From Panopea generosa (taxonomy: Eukaryota; Mollusca; Bivalvia; Adapedonta; Hiatellidae): 64,000 nucleotides of DNA. The stretch is taken from contig CM055902.1 of NCBI GenBank assembly GCA_029582155.1, positions 13,050,041-13,114,040 of the forward strand, given 5' to 3'. The position numbers and the translations under genes are program-made. Numbering within the stretch: the stretch's first letter is position 1; every line of letters starts with the position of its first letter. Of the stretch, positions 11,471-23,298 are shown piece after piece. A model generated the notes under the pieces. The model was not told where the DNA came from and did not search any database. It was given only the letters and a program-made list of their open reading frames with translations.

Positions 11471-14400
11471 CTAAAAATGATTAAAAAGCTTAACCTCTTT
11501 AAGGAAACCAAATATATGTGAAACATCAATTTTATCAAATAATTCATTCATACTGTCGACTCTGTAGTATTTTTTCTCGCATTGGAGAAAAGTCCACACA
11601 GTCGATCAGTATGTGCTTCACAGTAAGCGGTGCAAAACAGGGCACACACTCTGGAACAGGTTCACGTTTTTAAAAGATATGAATGTGTATAGCGCGTATG
11701 CCCAATTCTACACCGAGCTAATACAATTTCTTCTCGACGAATACACCTATTGCTAGGATGCCATTCGCCAAGTTTTGGTTTAATAACATGTAATTTGTTA
11801 TTTATAGCAAGATCCCAAGAGGACTGCCATGACCTAAAAATATATTTATTAATATGAGATTTAAAATCTGTAAAAGGCAGTTTAAAAGTAATAATATTCA
11901 AGCTTAAGGCTGCTTTTGCAGCCTTATCAGCTTTATCGTTTCCTCGAATTCCTGAATGGCTAGGAAGCCAGCAGAAAACAATAGTATTATCTTTACATAG
12001 AACATTGTATTTATTTAAAAGTTGAAGAACAAGAGGATTATCATCTTTCATGCCATCTATGGCTTGAAGAGATGAAAGTGAAATCAGAAAATATAATAAA
12101 CTGTTTTTCCTCAGAATCATTAATGTAGTCCAATGCCAAATCAATGGCTTTGAGTTCAGCTGAAAAGATGGAGGCTCCGTTTGGTAATCGGCTCTTTGAG
12201 GTGTGCTGTTCTGTAACAGCAGCTGCAGCCACGGTTTCTCCATCTTTAGAACCATCTGTATATATGTGACAATAATGATTATAAGACGATTTGATTTCAT
12301 TAAATTTACTTTGGAAGATAGTGGAGTCTGTTTCAAATTTTTTTGTCTTTACAAAGTTCAAAAATTATTTTTGGTTTCTCCAAAGTCCATGGTGGTATTT
12401 GTGAGACTTTGTACTTAGCAATTAAATTAAGATCAATATTGGCTTCGGTTAGTTTTGGTTTGATCCGGAGACCGAAAGTTCGAATAGCTTTAGGTTTTTT
12501 ATCAAAGAGAGTTTCATAATTTGGGTCAAAAGTAAGATTAAAAGCAGGATTAGATGGATTTGAATGAAGTTTAATTGCATATTGAAGAGCCAGTTTTTTC
12601 ACGTCTTAAATACAACGATGGTTCATTTGCCTCTACATAAAGACTGTCGGCAGGGGACGTACGAAAGGCACCAAGGGCGAGTCGTAGTCCTTGGTTGTGT
12701 ATAGGATCAAGCATCGCTAAGTAAGACTTGCGAGCTGATCCATATACAATAGAGCCGTAGTCCAATTTTGATCTGATTAGAGATCTGTAAAGTCGAAGTA
12801 AAACTTTACGATCTGCACCCCAATTAGTATTGGCAAACAACTTTTAATAAATTTAGTGCTTTATTACACTTTGTCTTAAGATATTTAAGATGAGGAATAA
12901 AGTAAGTTTACGGTCAAAAATAAGACCTAAAAATTTTGTTTCCTCAACAACAGGTATAGGTGTCCCATCTAACGTTAGATTGGGATCATCGTGATGTTTA
13001 CGTAGTTGACAAAAATGCATACAATTTGTTTTAGACTTAGAAAATTTAAAACCGTTTTCATCAGACCAAGTCTGAAGTTATTAAGGCATTGCTGTAGTTG
13101 CCTTTCAATAGTTTTCATATTTTTGAACGGTAACAAATTACAAAATCGTCAACATATAAAGAGCAATCCACACCAGGATTTATACTCTTAACAATATTAT
13201 TAATTTTAATATTAAAAGTGTGACAGACAGAATACTGCCTTGTGGGACGCCCATCTCCTGTTTGTGAACATCGGAGAGGTCTGTTCCCATTCGGACATGA
13301 AACTGTCTATCATCTAAAAAGTTTAAAATAAATGTAGCTAAACGGCCACGAAGGCCCATATTATGAAGATCTTTCATAATGCCATACTTCCACGTGGTGT
13401 CGTAGGCTTTCTCCAAGTCAAAAAATACAGCGACTAAATGTTCTTTCTTTATGAAAGCCTCCCTAACAAACGATTCAAATCTAACTAAATGGTCTGTAGT
13501 GCCCTTTGGCGTCGGAATCCACTTTGATACTTAGTAATTAAGTTGTTGGATTCCAAGAACCAAACGAGGCGACCATTAATCATACGTTCCATGGTTTTAC
13601 AAACACAACTTGTCAAAGCAATTGGACGGTAATTAACGGGATCCGTGTTATCTTTTCCAGGTTTGGGTACCGGAATAACGATAGCTTCCCTCCAAGACTC
13701 GGGGAAGTTTCCAGTCACCCAAACAGAGTTAAATATATCAAGTAGAATTAATAAGGACGATTCGGGTAAATGTTTTAAAAGTTGATAATGGATATCGTCC
13801 GGACCAGCTGATGTATCATGTGCCTTCTTTAAGGAATTTTTCAATTCATTCAAAGAGAACTTCTTATTATATTTTTCTGAATTATTTGATTTGAAGTTTA
13901 GTTTCTGCTTTCAGTCTGATGTTTATGTTTTAAAAATTTTGGATTGCAATTAGTGGTAGATGAATTTTTTGAAAAAGTATCTGCCAAAGTATTAACGATG
14001 TCTTTGGCAGATGTGGCAGTATGATTTTCAGTTTTTAAATGGTTAACGCAACCTGGAGTACCCTTACCGTTGATTTTTCGGACCATGTCCCACGCCTTCT
14101 TAAGGGAAGTACGAGAATTAAGCCTAGAGACATAATCTCTCCAGGACTTTCTCTTACTCTCCTTAAGAGTACGTCTTGCTTTCGCACGAAACACTTTAAA
14201 ATTGTCTAAATTATGTTGTGTAGGTCGTAAATTAAATTGACTTAAAGCTTTTTTACGATCCTTGACTGCATTCTTGCAGTCATCATCATACCATGGTTTT
14301 TTAGGGCGTTTTGGATTTGTCGAGGTTTTTGGGATAGATTTTTCGGCTATACTGTATAATATTGATGAAAACTGACCAGCAGGATCATCCGTATCGTTAA

Positions 14401-15166
14401 ATAAATCAGGCTTTAACTGTTCTTCGCAAAGAGATTGGAACATATGCCAATCTGCTTTGCGAAGTTTCCATCGTTGATTTCTATCAAGAAGTGGAGGTCC
14501 AATATTTTCAAGAAATATTGGATAATGGTCACTCCCGCAGAGGTCATCACCAACACTCCATGAAAAGTCTAACAAAAGTGATGGCTCACAAACTGATAAA
14601 TCGATGGAAGTTTTCGATCCTGAAGCAGGATGTAAATATGTATGAGATTTATTATCATTATAAAGACATAGGTTATTTTGATTTAAAAAAGATTCAACTT
14701 TATTACCTTATCATTAATGTCTTTACAACCCCATATGTAATTGTGGGCATTAAAATCCCCCAAAAGCATAAAAGGTGATGGCAATTGTGCAATGAGTTGA
14801 TCGAGATCTTTCGGATCAAGGGTTGCACTTGGTGGTAAATATAAAGAGCAAATTGTAATAACTCTATGCATTGTAACACTAACTGCAACTGCTTGCAGAT
14901 TAGTGTCTAATGCAATTGTACTGTGTGGGACGTTTCTATTGACAAGAATAGATACGCCACCAGTTGCTTTTTCACCTGTATCACAAATTGTGTTATATAA
15001 AGAATACTGTTTTAAAAGTAGTTTTATCAATAGACTTCAAAAACGTTTCTTGAAGACAAAATGCAATAGGGTTATGTTCATTTAAAAGTAAACTAATCTC
15101 ATCATAATTTGGTTTTAAACCTCGACAATTCCATTGTATTATTTTATTTGAATTTGAATCGTTCAT
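11471..15166 (-). pseudogene. LINE ORF2: endonuclease-reverse transcriptase-RNase H polyprotein, frameshifted
   Basis: The start at 15166 gives MNDSNSNKIIQWNCRGLKPN, the opening of an APE-type endonuclease; later endonuclease marks are QET, LLGDFNAHNYIWG (about 14740) and GSDHYPI (about 14530). Reverse-transcriptase motifs follow: AGPDDIHYQLL, NYRPIALTS, LEKAYDTTWK (motif A, about 13416), GVPQGSILS (motif B) and YVDD (13145-13156). The RNase H region has IYTDGSKDG, AELKAIDLA, IIFSD and the C-terminal SGIRGNDKADKAAK, so all four acidic positions can be found. A CVPCF...TVKHILIDC zinc-like end follows, and the tail KEVKLFNHF stops at 11471. At least seven frame changes are needed to read through, including ones near 15010, 14690, 13880, 13470, 13200, 12600, 12340, 12075 and 11560. 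Exact indel positions are estimates. Confidence 0.9.
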
Positions 15167-16580
15167 TTAGGTGGAAGTATAGGTGCTAAAGGGACTTTTA
15201 ACTTAACGACCTTGGAGGAATCCGATGATGCATCATCGGTTTCCATATCAAGGTAGGAAAATTTATTTTTCAACCGTATAGAGTCATCAGACTCCTCCGG
15301 TTGCTTCCCTGTTACGCATAATTTTGCAGTGGCTAGATGTATCTTAGCCTTCTGCGGAGTAGTTGGACTCTTGGTAATACCAGAGCCCGATGGTTTGGGG
15401 AACTCGGGACATTGCCCGAGTTCTCCGGTTTTTGGGGTACTCGGGACATTCCCCGAGTTCGCCGTTTTCTTATTAGAAATAGATGTAAGATTTTTCTTGT
15501 TTTGTTTAATATTTGGTTTAGGTAGTATAATTGGTTTAATTACCGGAGTTGAAGTCTGAGTCTCAGATGAGACTTTGGAATTACCAGGACACGACAGCAA
15601 TATATGGTATGGGATTATCATTAAGCCAGGTAATATCAGTTTGAATTTCCATACATCTTGTGGTCTTTTTCTCAACAACTCTACTCACTTCAGCATATGA
15701 TTTACCTGAAGGAGCAGATGGAGATTGGAGTTCAACAAGACGTCTGGCCTCTGGGAATGATACTTTATTTTGTAATTTAACTTTTGAATTTCGCGTTCTT
15801 GTTTCCATTTTGGACAATCCCTCGAGAAAGCCCCGTGGTTCCCTTTGCAATTAATGCAAAGGGCGGGTTTTTTTTTCAAGACGAGAAGTCTGTGTGTCCT
15901 TGTTCGCCACAGCGAGCACACAGGGCAATTCGTCTACATCTCTCTCGATGGTGTCCAAACTGTTGACAGTTAAAACAACGAAGTGGGTTGGGTATAAAAA
16001 GGTCAACGGGTAAAGATATATAACCGATTTTTACAGATTTTGGAAGGTTTGGAGAATTAAACGTAAGAATAAAAGTATTAGTCGGTTTTATATTGCCATC
16101 TTTCCTGGTATTAATTCTGGTCACCTCTGAAACTCCCTGTGGTTTCAAATTGACACTCATCTCCTCAACAGTACATTGTTCCAGTTCCCTGGAACGAATG
16201 ACTCCTTTGGAGGAGTTGAGTGTAATATGAGGACGGACTTCTACAGGTATGTCAACAAATTTTTTTAATGAAAGGAGATTGTCAGAATGACTTTTTTTCT
16301 GACATTCAATCAAAATCTTATCAGATTTGAGCTTTTTCACCTCTCGCGGCTCACCAGCAATACCAAGTATTTGCTTGTGAATCGCAAAAGGTGAAAGCTT
16401 TGTTACTGGTCTAGATGGATCTGTTGATGTAACTGTTAAAAATCTTGGCCAATTAGTTGAAGTCAATAAATCGTCATCTGATTCAGTCTCCACTGAATCG
16501 TGTCGAGCACGCTTCAGAACAGACTGAGCAGGTGTAGGTCGTTTTGTAGTATCGTTTTGGTGTCTTTTTTTGGAAGCCAT
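15163..16580 (-). pseudogene. LINE ORF1: CCHC zinc-knuckle nucleic-acid-binding (gag-like) protein, frameshifted
   Basis: I place the start at the ATG at 16580 (MASKKRHQNDTTKRP), after an in-frame upstream leader with no conserved features. A basic, S/T-rich N-terminus leads to an RRM-like central part and then three zinc knuckles: CFNCQQFGHHRERC (C-x2-C-x4-H-x4-C), CARCGEQGH followed by a displaced cysteine, and CINCKGNHGAFSRDC. The C-terminal third is P/T/S/K-rich and ends PLAPILPPK. The frame shifts at a run of nine A/T near 15869-15877, again near 15755 and again near 15600, each time continuing the expected protein in another frame. The stop TGA (15163-15165) overlaps the ORF2 ATG as ATGA. 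In the family ORF1 coats element RNA and acts as a nucleic-acid chaperone. Confidence 0.85.
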
Positions 16581-17234
16581 AATGAGTTTGTGTTTGTTTC
16601 GGTTGTTCACGTTTCTCACCCGCCTCGGAGCCCAACAAGGGGACCACATGCTGTGGATATCCGACAGACATGATGCCAAGAATACGTGGACAATATACTC
16701 CAGCAAAGTAATACATCAGATCCCGCATACCACCCGATGGATGTAAATTCAAGTCCCGACAAGACAAGAACCGCACCAACATCCATCTAAAATGGCATAC
16801 GTATAACCATATAGCATTTCACTTTACAAGATTAGCCCATAAGCCATGATAGTTTTCAAGAATTTGAGAGTAAGATAACTAATATATATATTCATAGAAA
16901 ATAAATATAGACAAGTAAATGAGAATGGAAAAAATCAATGGGGATGAAATAATGGAGAAAGGATGATACATGACAAAATATAATCCAAGAAAAATATCAT
17001 GACAGACCGATTGATCAAGACCGGGCCCATCCGACCTCCCGTCTTGACTTGAAATCCGGACCAAAGTGGTGTGTTGCGTCGCAGACTCCTGCGGCGCTCA
17101 ACCACCAGGACTCCTTCATCCAACCGCACGGGTCGCCACCCACGGTCAACAGGTGGGTTCCTTTTCGGGGAGGATCTTACCCCTCTGCTTGGAACGAGCA
17201 GTCGGTAAATTCTAATCCCTACCGACAGGGGGGA
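16581..17234 (-). promoter_or_regulatory. LINE 5' UTR / presumptive internal promoter region
   Basis: On the minus strand the element starts with a C-run and CTGTCGGTAGGG, followed by a GC-rich stretch (17234-17000) and then AT-rich DNA up to the ORF1 ATG at 16580. The first part is markedly richer in G+C than the surrounding DNA and contains the inverted match CTGTCGGTAGGGATTAGAAT with a nearby TTTACCGAC, which could form a stem. Internal promoters are usual for full-length LINEs, but no specific element is proven here. Confidence 0.5.
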
Positions 17235-17247
17235 AAAATGTGTTGAA
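17235..17247. repeat. Right 13-bp target-site duplication of the LINE
   Basis: Second copy of AAAATGTGTTGAA, bordering the LINE 5' end, whose first element bases on the minus strand are TCCCCCCTGTCGGTAG. Flanking bases differ on both outer sides, so the duplication is 13 bp. Confidence 0.85.
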
Positions 17248-17275
17248 AACGACACTAAACACAATACAACAGCGG
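17248..17275 (+). mobile_element. 3' remnant of the split SINE
   Basis: Immediately beyond the right-hand target-site duplication, AACGACACTAAACACA continues the GAAAATGTGTTG end of the SINE at 11252. Removing the LINE plus one 13-mer restores one continuous SINE tail. Confidence 0.75.
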
Positions 17276-18868
17276 TTACTAACTGAAGGTTTTTTGTTTT
17301 TTTAAGAGTTGTTGTCATTTTTTAACTTTGTTATTTGCTGCCACTATTGTTCCATGGCTATACGTCACTTCGATAGTCTGGCTAAAGTAAATTATGTTTA
17401 TTGTTTTATATCGCCCCGTTTGAAGTAGTTGATTTACAGTAAATCTAATATTATTTTGGAAGTACTGTGCACCATTTATGTGAAATTTTTGACATTCATC
17501 TTTTGAATGAGGATACAATGTATGTGTTTAACTTCTATAAACATGGTTTATACCTGGTAAATGTTGTTTAATAACACAAAATATAAAAAAAAAATCATGT
17601 TAAAAAAACTATGTTTAATAAATAAAATATATGACACATGTAAGTATGTGTGTGTGTCTTATTACTCTGCCTTTCAAAATTGCCAAGATTCACACAATAT
17701 CTAAATTCAAATTATTACTATAAAAGTAAATTATTGTCGTTAATGACAACATTTAAAAAGATTAAATTACAATAACAAGACGACACGGGTTTTGTATATT
17801 GAAATAAACTAGATGTATAATAAAAAGTTGAAGTATTACATATCGTGTAAGGTAGTAAAAGCTATGTCAATTTCACAAATGGACTAGTTTTGCTCTAATG
17901 AAAAACTAATTATGCACTATAGGAGACGTAATATTACAAAAAAACACATAGTCATGACAACATCACAATCCCAAATGATGAATTAAATAATCATTTTATG
18001 GCATTCCAAACATACTCGGGTTATAACAACGAAAAAAACCAGACTGTGAAATAAACTATCAATGGAGATCTGAGTATCGTTATATTCAAATCTAGAAACA
18101 CATATCGCAAATCGTTGTACCCTGCAAATAAAGCCTTTGTAGCAAAACATGTTACACTTTAAATAAAGAACTCTTGAACCGACATGCAAAGTTAGTATAC
18201 ATTAATGAATGACACACTATATGTACAACACAAACATGAATGCAAATCAACTACAAATAATTACGTATTGGGACTAAGATTATGTTACTTAGTTATATAA
18301 GATATATAAATATGACTGAAGCCAGGCAGCAACTGAAGGACCGATCTAAAACATTGTAATTTTGTCAGTCGAGTTACAAATTATGACCCTAATTCTATGT
18401 AGCTTTCTTGTTTACCACAATTGAGCCTACATTTATCGTAACGCTGATTTAATAAGCACCAATGGTTGTTTATTATAGTTATTTCTCCTTTAGAATGTAA
18501 GTGCCTTGCCCCTCATGGGGCTTGTTTATAAATGATCTGTGTACCATGAATAAAGGAAATTTCTTCCGTTTACACTTTCTGTCGTTACCTTTAAAACTTG
18601 ATACCAAAACAAATAGTATTATAGTACTTGGTTCTATACGTTGTTTTTATGATATCGATGTTGACAATATTGGTAAACAGGTTTCCAACTCGAGAGATAT
18701 CGTAGTTAATTTAAAACACAAATTTATTAGCAAGGGAGGTAAGTGAATAATGAGACGATTCCTGAATATATCCCGATTATTGCTCGTGAATGATGTTTTG
18801 ACCTGTGTAATGTGTTTGTTGTCTTATACACTTTACATAATATTAAGATAATATAAAGTTATAGTAAA
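17276..18868. other. Unassigned AT-rich DNA
   Basis: No recognisable gene. The open frames at 17315-17518 (-) and 18501-18746 (+) match nothing I recognise. A short inverted repeat GCCCCTCATGGGGC lies at about 18509-18522. Confidence 0.5.
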
Positions 18869-19125
18869 GTGTATGTTAATTATAGTGTCACCCAAATAGA
18901 TAGAGCCAGCCATAATAGGCTTATGAGACACATCATGTTATATACCGTTCTTGCCAGACGTCAAACTGTTACACATTCGATACCCTTTGATTTAACTAAT
19001 GCTGTGCAGGCAATAGGCTGCATCAGAAAAAAAAACAACTGCTTCCATCAGGAATTGAATTTTCGACCTAGCGCTTCAAAGGTACACGCCTCAACCACTA
19101 GACCTTGGGAAACGGTGTCGTCCGG
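18869..19125 (-). mobile_element. tRNA-derived SINE, family D (minus strand)
   Basis: Read on the minus strand, 19125-19055 gives a tRNA-like head: box-A-like AAGGTCTAGTGGTTGAGGCG and box-B-like GGTCGAAAATTCAATTCC, followed by a T-run and an unrelated body down to about 18869. The head sequence differs from families A, B and C. The long plus-strand open frame here is only the reverse of the SINE. The body's 3' limit is uncertain. Confidence 0.65.
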
Positions 19126-19284
19126 ATATATGTCCGTCAGGAGATGTAGCATTAAAAAGACACAATCAGCTGACACTTCGTTCTTCCACTGTCTTTTAAC
19201 GAGTCAGCGTTAATATAAGTTCCGCTTGTCACAATTCTTTGTCAAATGGGCTTATTAATTCTTAATTTTATATTGCATAACATC

Positions 19285-19566
19285 GGACCCTGTTTGCTAA
19301 TTCTGTAGCGCGTCTGATATCAATTCAGTGTTCGGGAGTTCGAATTCGTGACTGGCCACTTCGACGTGGTGATTGATTTACGATATTGCATTTTATTATC
19401 ATTCGTCTCTGATCACTGATTCAATTGGAAAAGTTGTCTGTTACTTGCGGAGATGGGTGTGCTCGAGTAGTGTTTAACCGTTCAAGATCCCATGAAAGAG
19501 CGGTAAGGTTAACTGATGATCCGTTAGCCCTCGAGGACATAAAAGTGACGCTAAGAATTCAAACAC
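19285..19566 (+). mobile_element. tRNA-derived SINE, family A, near full length, diverged
   Basis: Head AATTCTGTAGCGCGTCTGAT...GGGAGTTCGAATTCGTGAC, then the family-A body (GTGCTCGAGTA, GGTTAACTGATGATCCGTTA) and tail TAAAAGTGACGCTAAGAATT. Alignment by eye to the 38.5 kb copy covers the full length with many substitutions, so this is an older copy. Confidence 0.8.
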
Positions 19567-21399
19567 GTTTACATTCAATACATTCTTTAATTAGTGTGGC
19601 AATGATAATTACATTCTATACTATATTGTATATCTATAATTTCCCCCAAATCACCCTTGTTACACTATGCATGGTTATGTATTTTTTTCCTTTTTTGCCA
19701 AATATTTTAACTAAGCATATTTTATTGTCCGCAAGGTTTTTCCTGGCACCATGAATATTCCGTGTATATCCGTAAATTAATTGTCGGTGTTCGGACGTAA
19801 ATAGTGAAACTACTGTTGATAAATCGACACCAATACTTTTTTAAATCGACATCATATCTCACTCACAAATAGCTCCACGGGGAATGCAACTTAAAGTATT
19901 GGGGAAGATTAATGAACACCAGGTTAAACCTTACGGACAATAGTACTGCATTTTGTTTTGTATCGTAATTATAATCTGATTAATTATCCGTAATGGAATT
20001 ATGAGTTACTCTAAATTTTACATTAAAACACGATATGCCATTGCAAATTTGTCAAGAACGAATTTCTAGTTGAATATTAATACGCATACTTTTGTGTTCT
20101 GTCTGACACTGCATATACACAATCAGATACGTCTTTTAAAATAAAACACTCAAATTGTTAGCGTCAACGCAAGTTTTTCATTTCAACGACTGGCCTCATT
20201 ATCCAGATTTCTGTACGAGTCACGTTTTATATTGACATCGTCACATAGGTAGGATTTGTGTAAACAATGGGATTTTCGAAGCGGGTGAATAGTAAACGTG
20301 GCGATCTGTATAAGTGTTTTAGTGAAAAAGTGTATCAGCTAACTTAAAGTTTAAATGACATTGGGTACTATTTTTTATTCTCCATATTAACAGAAAAAAA
20401 AACAAGTTCTGAATACGTTTTAACATTGTGTTCAATTATATGATAAACATTCTACCGTCACCTTTTTTTTTGTTTTGTTCACTTTCTTTTCGTGGTATAA
20501 TTTATTGTGTCATTACCATTTAACTAATATTTAAATTCAGATAGTTATAAATATAATGTCAACATCTGTTATTACATTCACAAAGAACTGTGTTTTATTA
20601 TGTAAATAAGAGAATATTTGATATTATAATTAAAGTGTTATATTGTTATAGTAACAATATATTTGTTTGTAATTAAGGATTCGTTTTTTATGTGTTTGAG
20701 GGTGTATTTTTGCTATGTTATTTAATGTTGTTAAGGGATTAAGTTTGTTTGCTAGATTAGATAGTTCAGATATACAGTGTATTTTGCAATTAAGATACTT
20801 TTCGTGTTTTTTTTATCATTAAGAAATAATGTATATTTGTTATGTTATTAAACGGTAACATGTTTTATTTTGTTATTAAGGATTGATGTGTGATGTTATG
20901 TGCCACAAATACTTCAACGATATTTGTTTCAAAGAAATGCTGCTTAACTATTGCATTAAACATAGTCCTTACTCTTTTTACTGTATGTCTTGTGACTGCG
21001 TAGTTGTATGCAAACACTAAATCCAATGTGACATATCAATAGCAATCAAGTCTTCAACAGGTACATTTTATTCAAATACATTTTGCGAAAACAAAAAATA
21101 TACGTTGATTAAGTTTAAACTTTATTATCGGGGAGGGTGAAAGCTAAAAAGTGCTTCTTTATATATCTGCACTTAGACCTTTTTCGTGTTTCACCCCTCG
21201 ATATATCATCAAGTACTATACAGTGTTTCTACGATACACTAATCTACCTGTCTATTTCACGATTTAAAAAAAAGAAATATACTTATAACAGTGACCAATT
21301 AATGCTTCAAGTGTGCATGTTTCTTTAGATCGTTTTAAGTTTATGTTTTTTAATATCTACCAAACGGTTTCATTACCCCTTCACCGTTACATCGTCTTG
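19567..21399. other. Unassigned AT-rich DNA
   Basis: No gene, RNA or transposon recognised. Open frames at 19425-19754 and 21137-21328 (+) have no domain pattern, the first being partly SINE. Confidence 0.5.
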
Positions 21400-22556
21400 T
21401 CATTTAAGATATTTACTATCACTTCGTAAATACAATATTTCATTTTGAGGGTCAAACGGGTCAAACTGAATACACTCAGGTTGTATTTTATGGACGTTAT
21501 CATTGAGAGCTATATGCACAATGATTACTTGGAGTGTTTCATTTGAAAATTGTTCTTTCCAATTAGAGTGATTCTCATACCAGTACGCATCAGTTGTATG
21601 AAATACATTCTTTGGAGTCTGGAAAAGAGCCTCACATGATGGGTTTCTCTTAGACAGATATTTGTCAAAACTGTTGACCGGGCACATTTTACCGTTACTT
21701 TCATGCATTCTCACATTTTTGTCTTCAACTTGATTAGTTGCTTCTCCCTTTTTTTGAGATTTCTGAATCTTTCTGGCATTCATACTTTTTACCATTTCCA
21801 TCAATTCGAATGTCAAACATAGAAACCTTCAGCTGTCGTTGGTTTTCTCGTCCCCGTCTACAAAATACATGCAGAGTTCAAATCAAGACCACATGGATTG
21901 TCGACATCAAACGATACCGAAGAATACACCTGATAATATCTGCCTTCTCCACATCTGCTTTATGCTTGGCCCCACCTTTGCCTCTTTTGGATGTATCATT
22001 ACACATGGATTCAATCATCTCATTCTCATTATCAGCATTATGCTGATTGTAGATTTGGAGGGTCAAATACGTTTCCTCTTTAACACTAAAACTTTCTTTA
22101 TACTCTATCCCTTCTTTACTCTCTACATAAACAACTTATTTCTTATGTTATACATACAGACATTACTATTACACATTGTGACAACTTTAAGTTATAAAAT
22201 GTAAACTATAAGTTGTATATATAACAACCAAATAATGTGTTTATTTTCATATTCTGCATTATTTTAAAGGTCATATGTTATTATTGTGAACGGCTTTAAT
22301 ATACAATTTTGGAATTTATAAACATAGTATGAAGGCATTTATTAATATAAAATGTACATCTTAACATGCTATCATCCTTATTATTGTGTTATGAACACTG
22401 TGTTGCTATTTGCATATATGTATAATGAGAAATAAAACATTTAAAAACACAAACATCTTATTCGCTGACTTGAAAGCATCGTTTTTAACTACATCCACAC
22501 CTTTCGTCTTGTTAAGGAATCTGCAATCAACAAAATACATTATTTAATAAAACAGT

Positions 22557-22735
22557 ATGGTTGGTAGTCAAGTGGATATAGTGTTGGTTGCTAACGCCAG
22601 AGGTTGCGGGTTTCGATTCCAAGCAAAAAACAACAACACTCAGAACTGGTTCTATCAGGAAGCGGACTCGAGAGCAACACATCTGTGATTTCTTTACAAT
22701 CGAGCTAAAATAGATTAGTATAAACTAAACTAAAA
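22557..22735 (+). mobile_element. tRNA-derived SINE, family C, in intron 1 of the Crypton-derived relic
   Basis: Head TATGGTTGGTAGTCAAGTGG...GGGTTTCGATTCC, then ACACTCAGAACTGGTTCTAT, GGAAGCGGACTCGAG and CAATCGAGCTAAAATAGATT. The same body occurs at 62578-62720 (+) and, inverted, at 32625-32715. It is antisense to the host relic. Confidence 0.8.
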
Positions 22736-23033
22736 AATAATTATTTGTATCTAAATTTCGTTTAATAAATATCTAACCAAAAGCATCTGTCAAATTAGGA
22801 TCATATATTTTTTATTTATGTGGGTGGGGTTGACAGCTAATATTTTCAACTCTGGGGACGTTAAATGTGTTAACCATTTCACTGGAGTTAGTACACTGCG
22901 TTTGTTATATTGACAATCCCATGCCGCTATATATTCTCCGGTGCAAAAAGTTGGTCAGATATTGTCAATTTTATGGAATCTTATAAAAACTGTAAATAAA
23001 ATCAAATAAAGCTAATCTGTTTATAATTCTTAC
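22736..23033 (-). other. Remainder of intron 1 of the Crypton-derived relic
   Basis: AT-rich sequence between the family-C SINE and the donor site of block 1. I see no further coding block. Confidence 0.5.
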
Positions 23034-23298
23034 GTAGTTATTCCACTTTTAATGGCTAGAAGGCTAGTTTGTTTGTAAATGTCACCATTTGTATTGCGAA
23101 TTTCAGAGTAGAATGTCCGTAGCCTTTTATTTAACTCATCGTCACTGAATTTTCGAGGTCATCTTTAATTTTTGTTTCCATCAAATAGACTTTTAATAAT
23201 TTGACGGCATGCTTTGTAGCATTCTCTGTATTTAATGGCATTCTAATATCAGTAAATTTCTTTTATTCATCTTCACCAAGTGTAGCAAACCGCTTCAT

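Larger units (their letters stand above)
11253..17234 (-). mobile_element. Full-length non-LTR retrotransposon, I-superfamily type (APE, RT, RNase H)
   Basis: About 5.98 kb between perfect target-site duplications. In element order it has a 5' UTR (17234-16581), ORF1 (16580-15163), ORF2 (15166-11471) and a 3' UTR (11470-11253) ending GTAAAACACCATTCATTCA. ORF1 has gag-like CCHC knuckles. ORF2 has an apurinic endonuclease, a reverse transcriptase with YVDD, an RNase H and a C-terminal CCHC-like motif. The combination of APE, RNase H, CCHC ORF1 and a tetranucleotide ATTC tail points to the I/Nimb/Jockey group; the exact clade needs a tree. Both ORFs are broken by several single-base shifts, so this copy cannot encode its proteins as sequenced. 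The mechanism for the family is target-primed reverse transcription. Confidence 0.9.
21400..23298 (-). pseudogene. Decayed Crypton-derived DUF3504-type gene (ZMYM/QRICH1/KCTD1-like), three coding blocks
   Basis: Three minus-strand blocks fit the family in order. Block 1 (23298-23034) starts MKRFATLGEDE and continues NTENATKHAVKLLKVYL, then DDELNKRLRTFYSEIR and SLLAIKSGI, with a TAA and a one-base loss inside; it ends at donor GTAAGA. Block 2 (from 22520) follows acceptor GATTGCAG and continues the frame with FLNKTKGVDVVKNDAFKSAN and KMFVFLN. Block 3 (about 22040-21400) has KGGAKHKADVEKADI, RRGRENQRQLK, FDIRIDGNGKKYE, VRMHESNGKMCPVNSFDKYL and NPSCEALFQTPK, spread over at least three frames. 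In the family these regions form a Crypton tyrosine-recombinase-derived fold; the expected C-terminal NH-x-R-x-T region is not visible, so the catalytic end is lost. It kept at least one intron, so it is not a processed copy. A SINE lies in intron 1. Domain assignment is from remembered family patterns, not a search. Confidence 0.72.

Noticed and set aside
15329-15966. Plus-strand frames opposite LINE ORF1
   Set aside because: They are shadows of the minus-strand ORF1, whose motifs are clear.
18492-18540. An EGF-like exon start reading ECKCLAPHGACL after CTTTAG
   Set aside because: A stop codon follows at once and no further cysteine pattern appears; probably chance.
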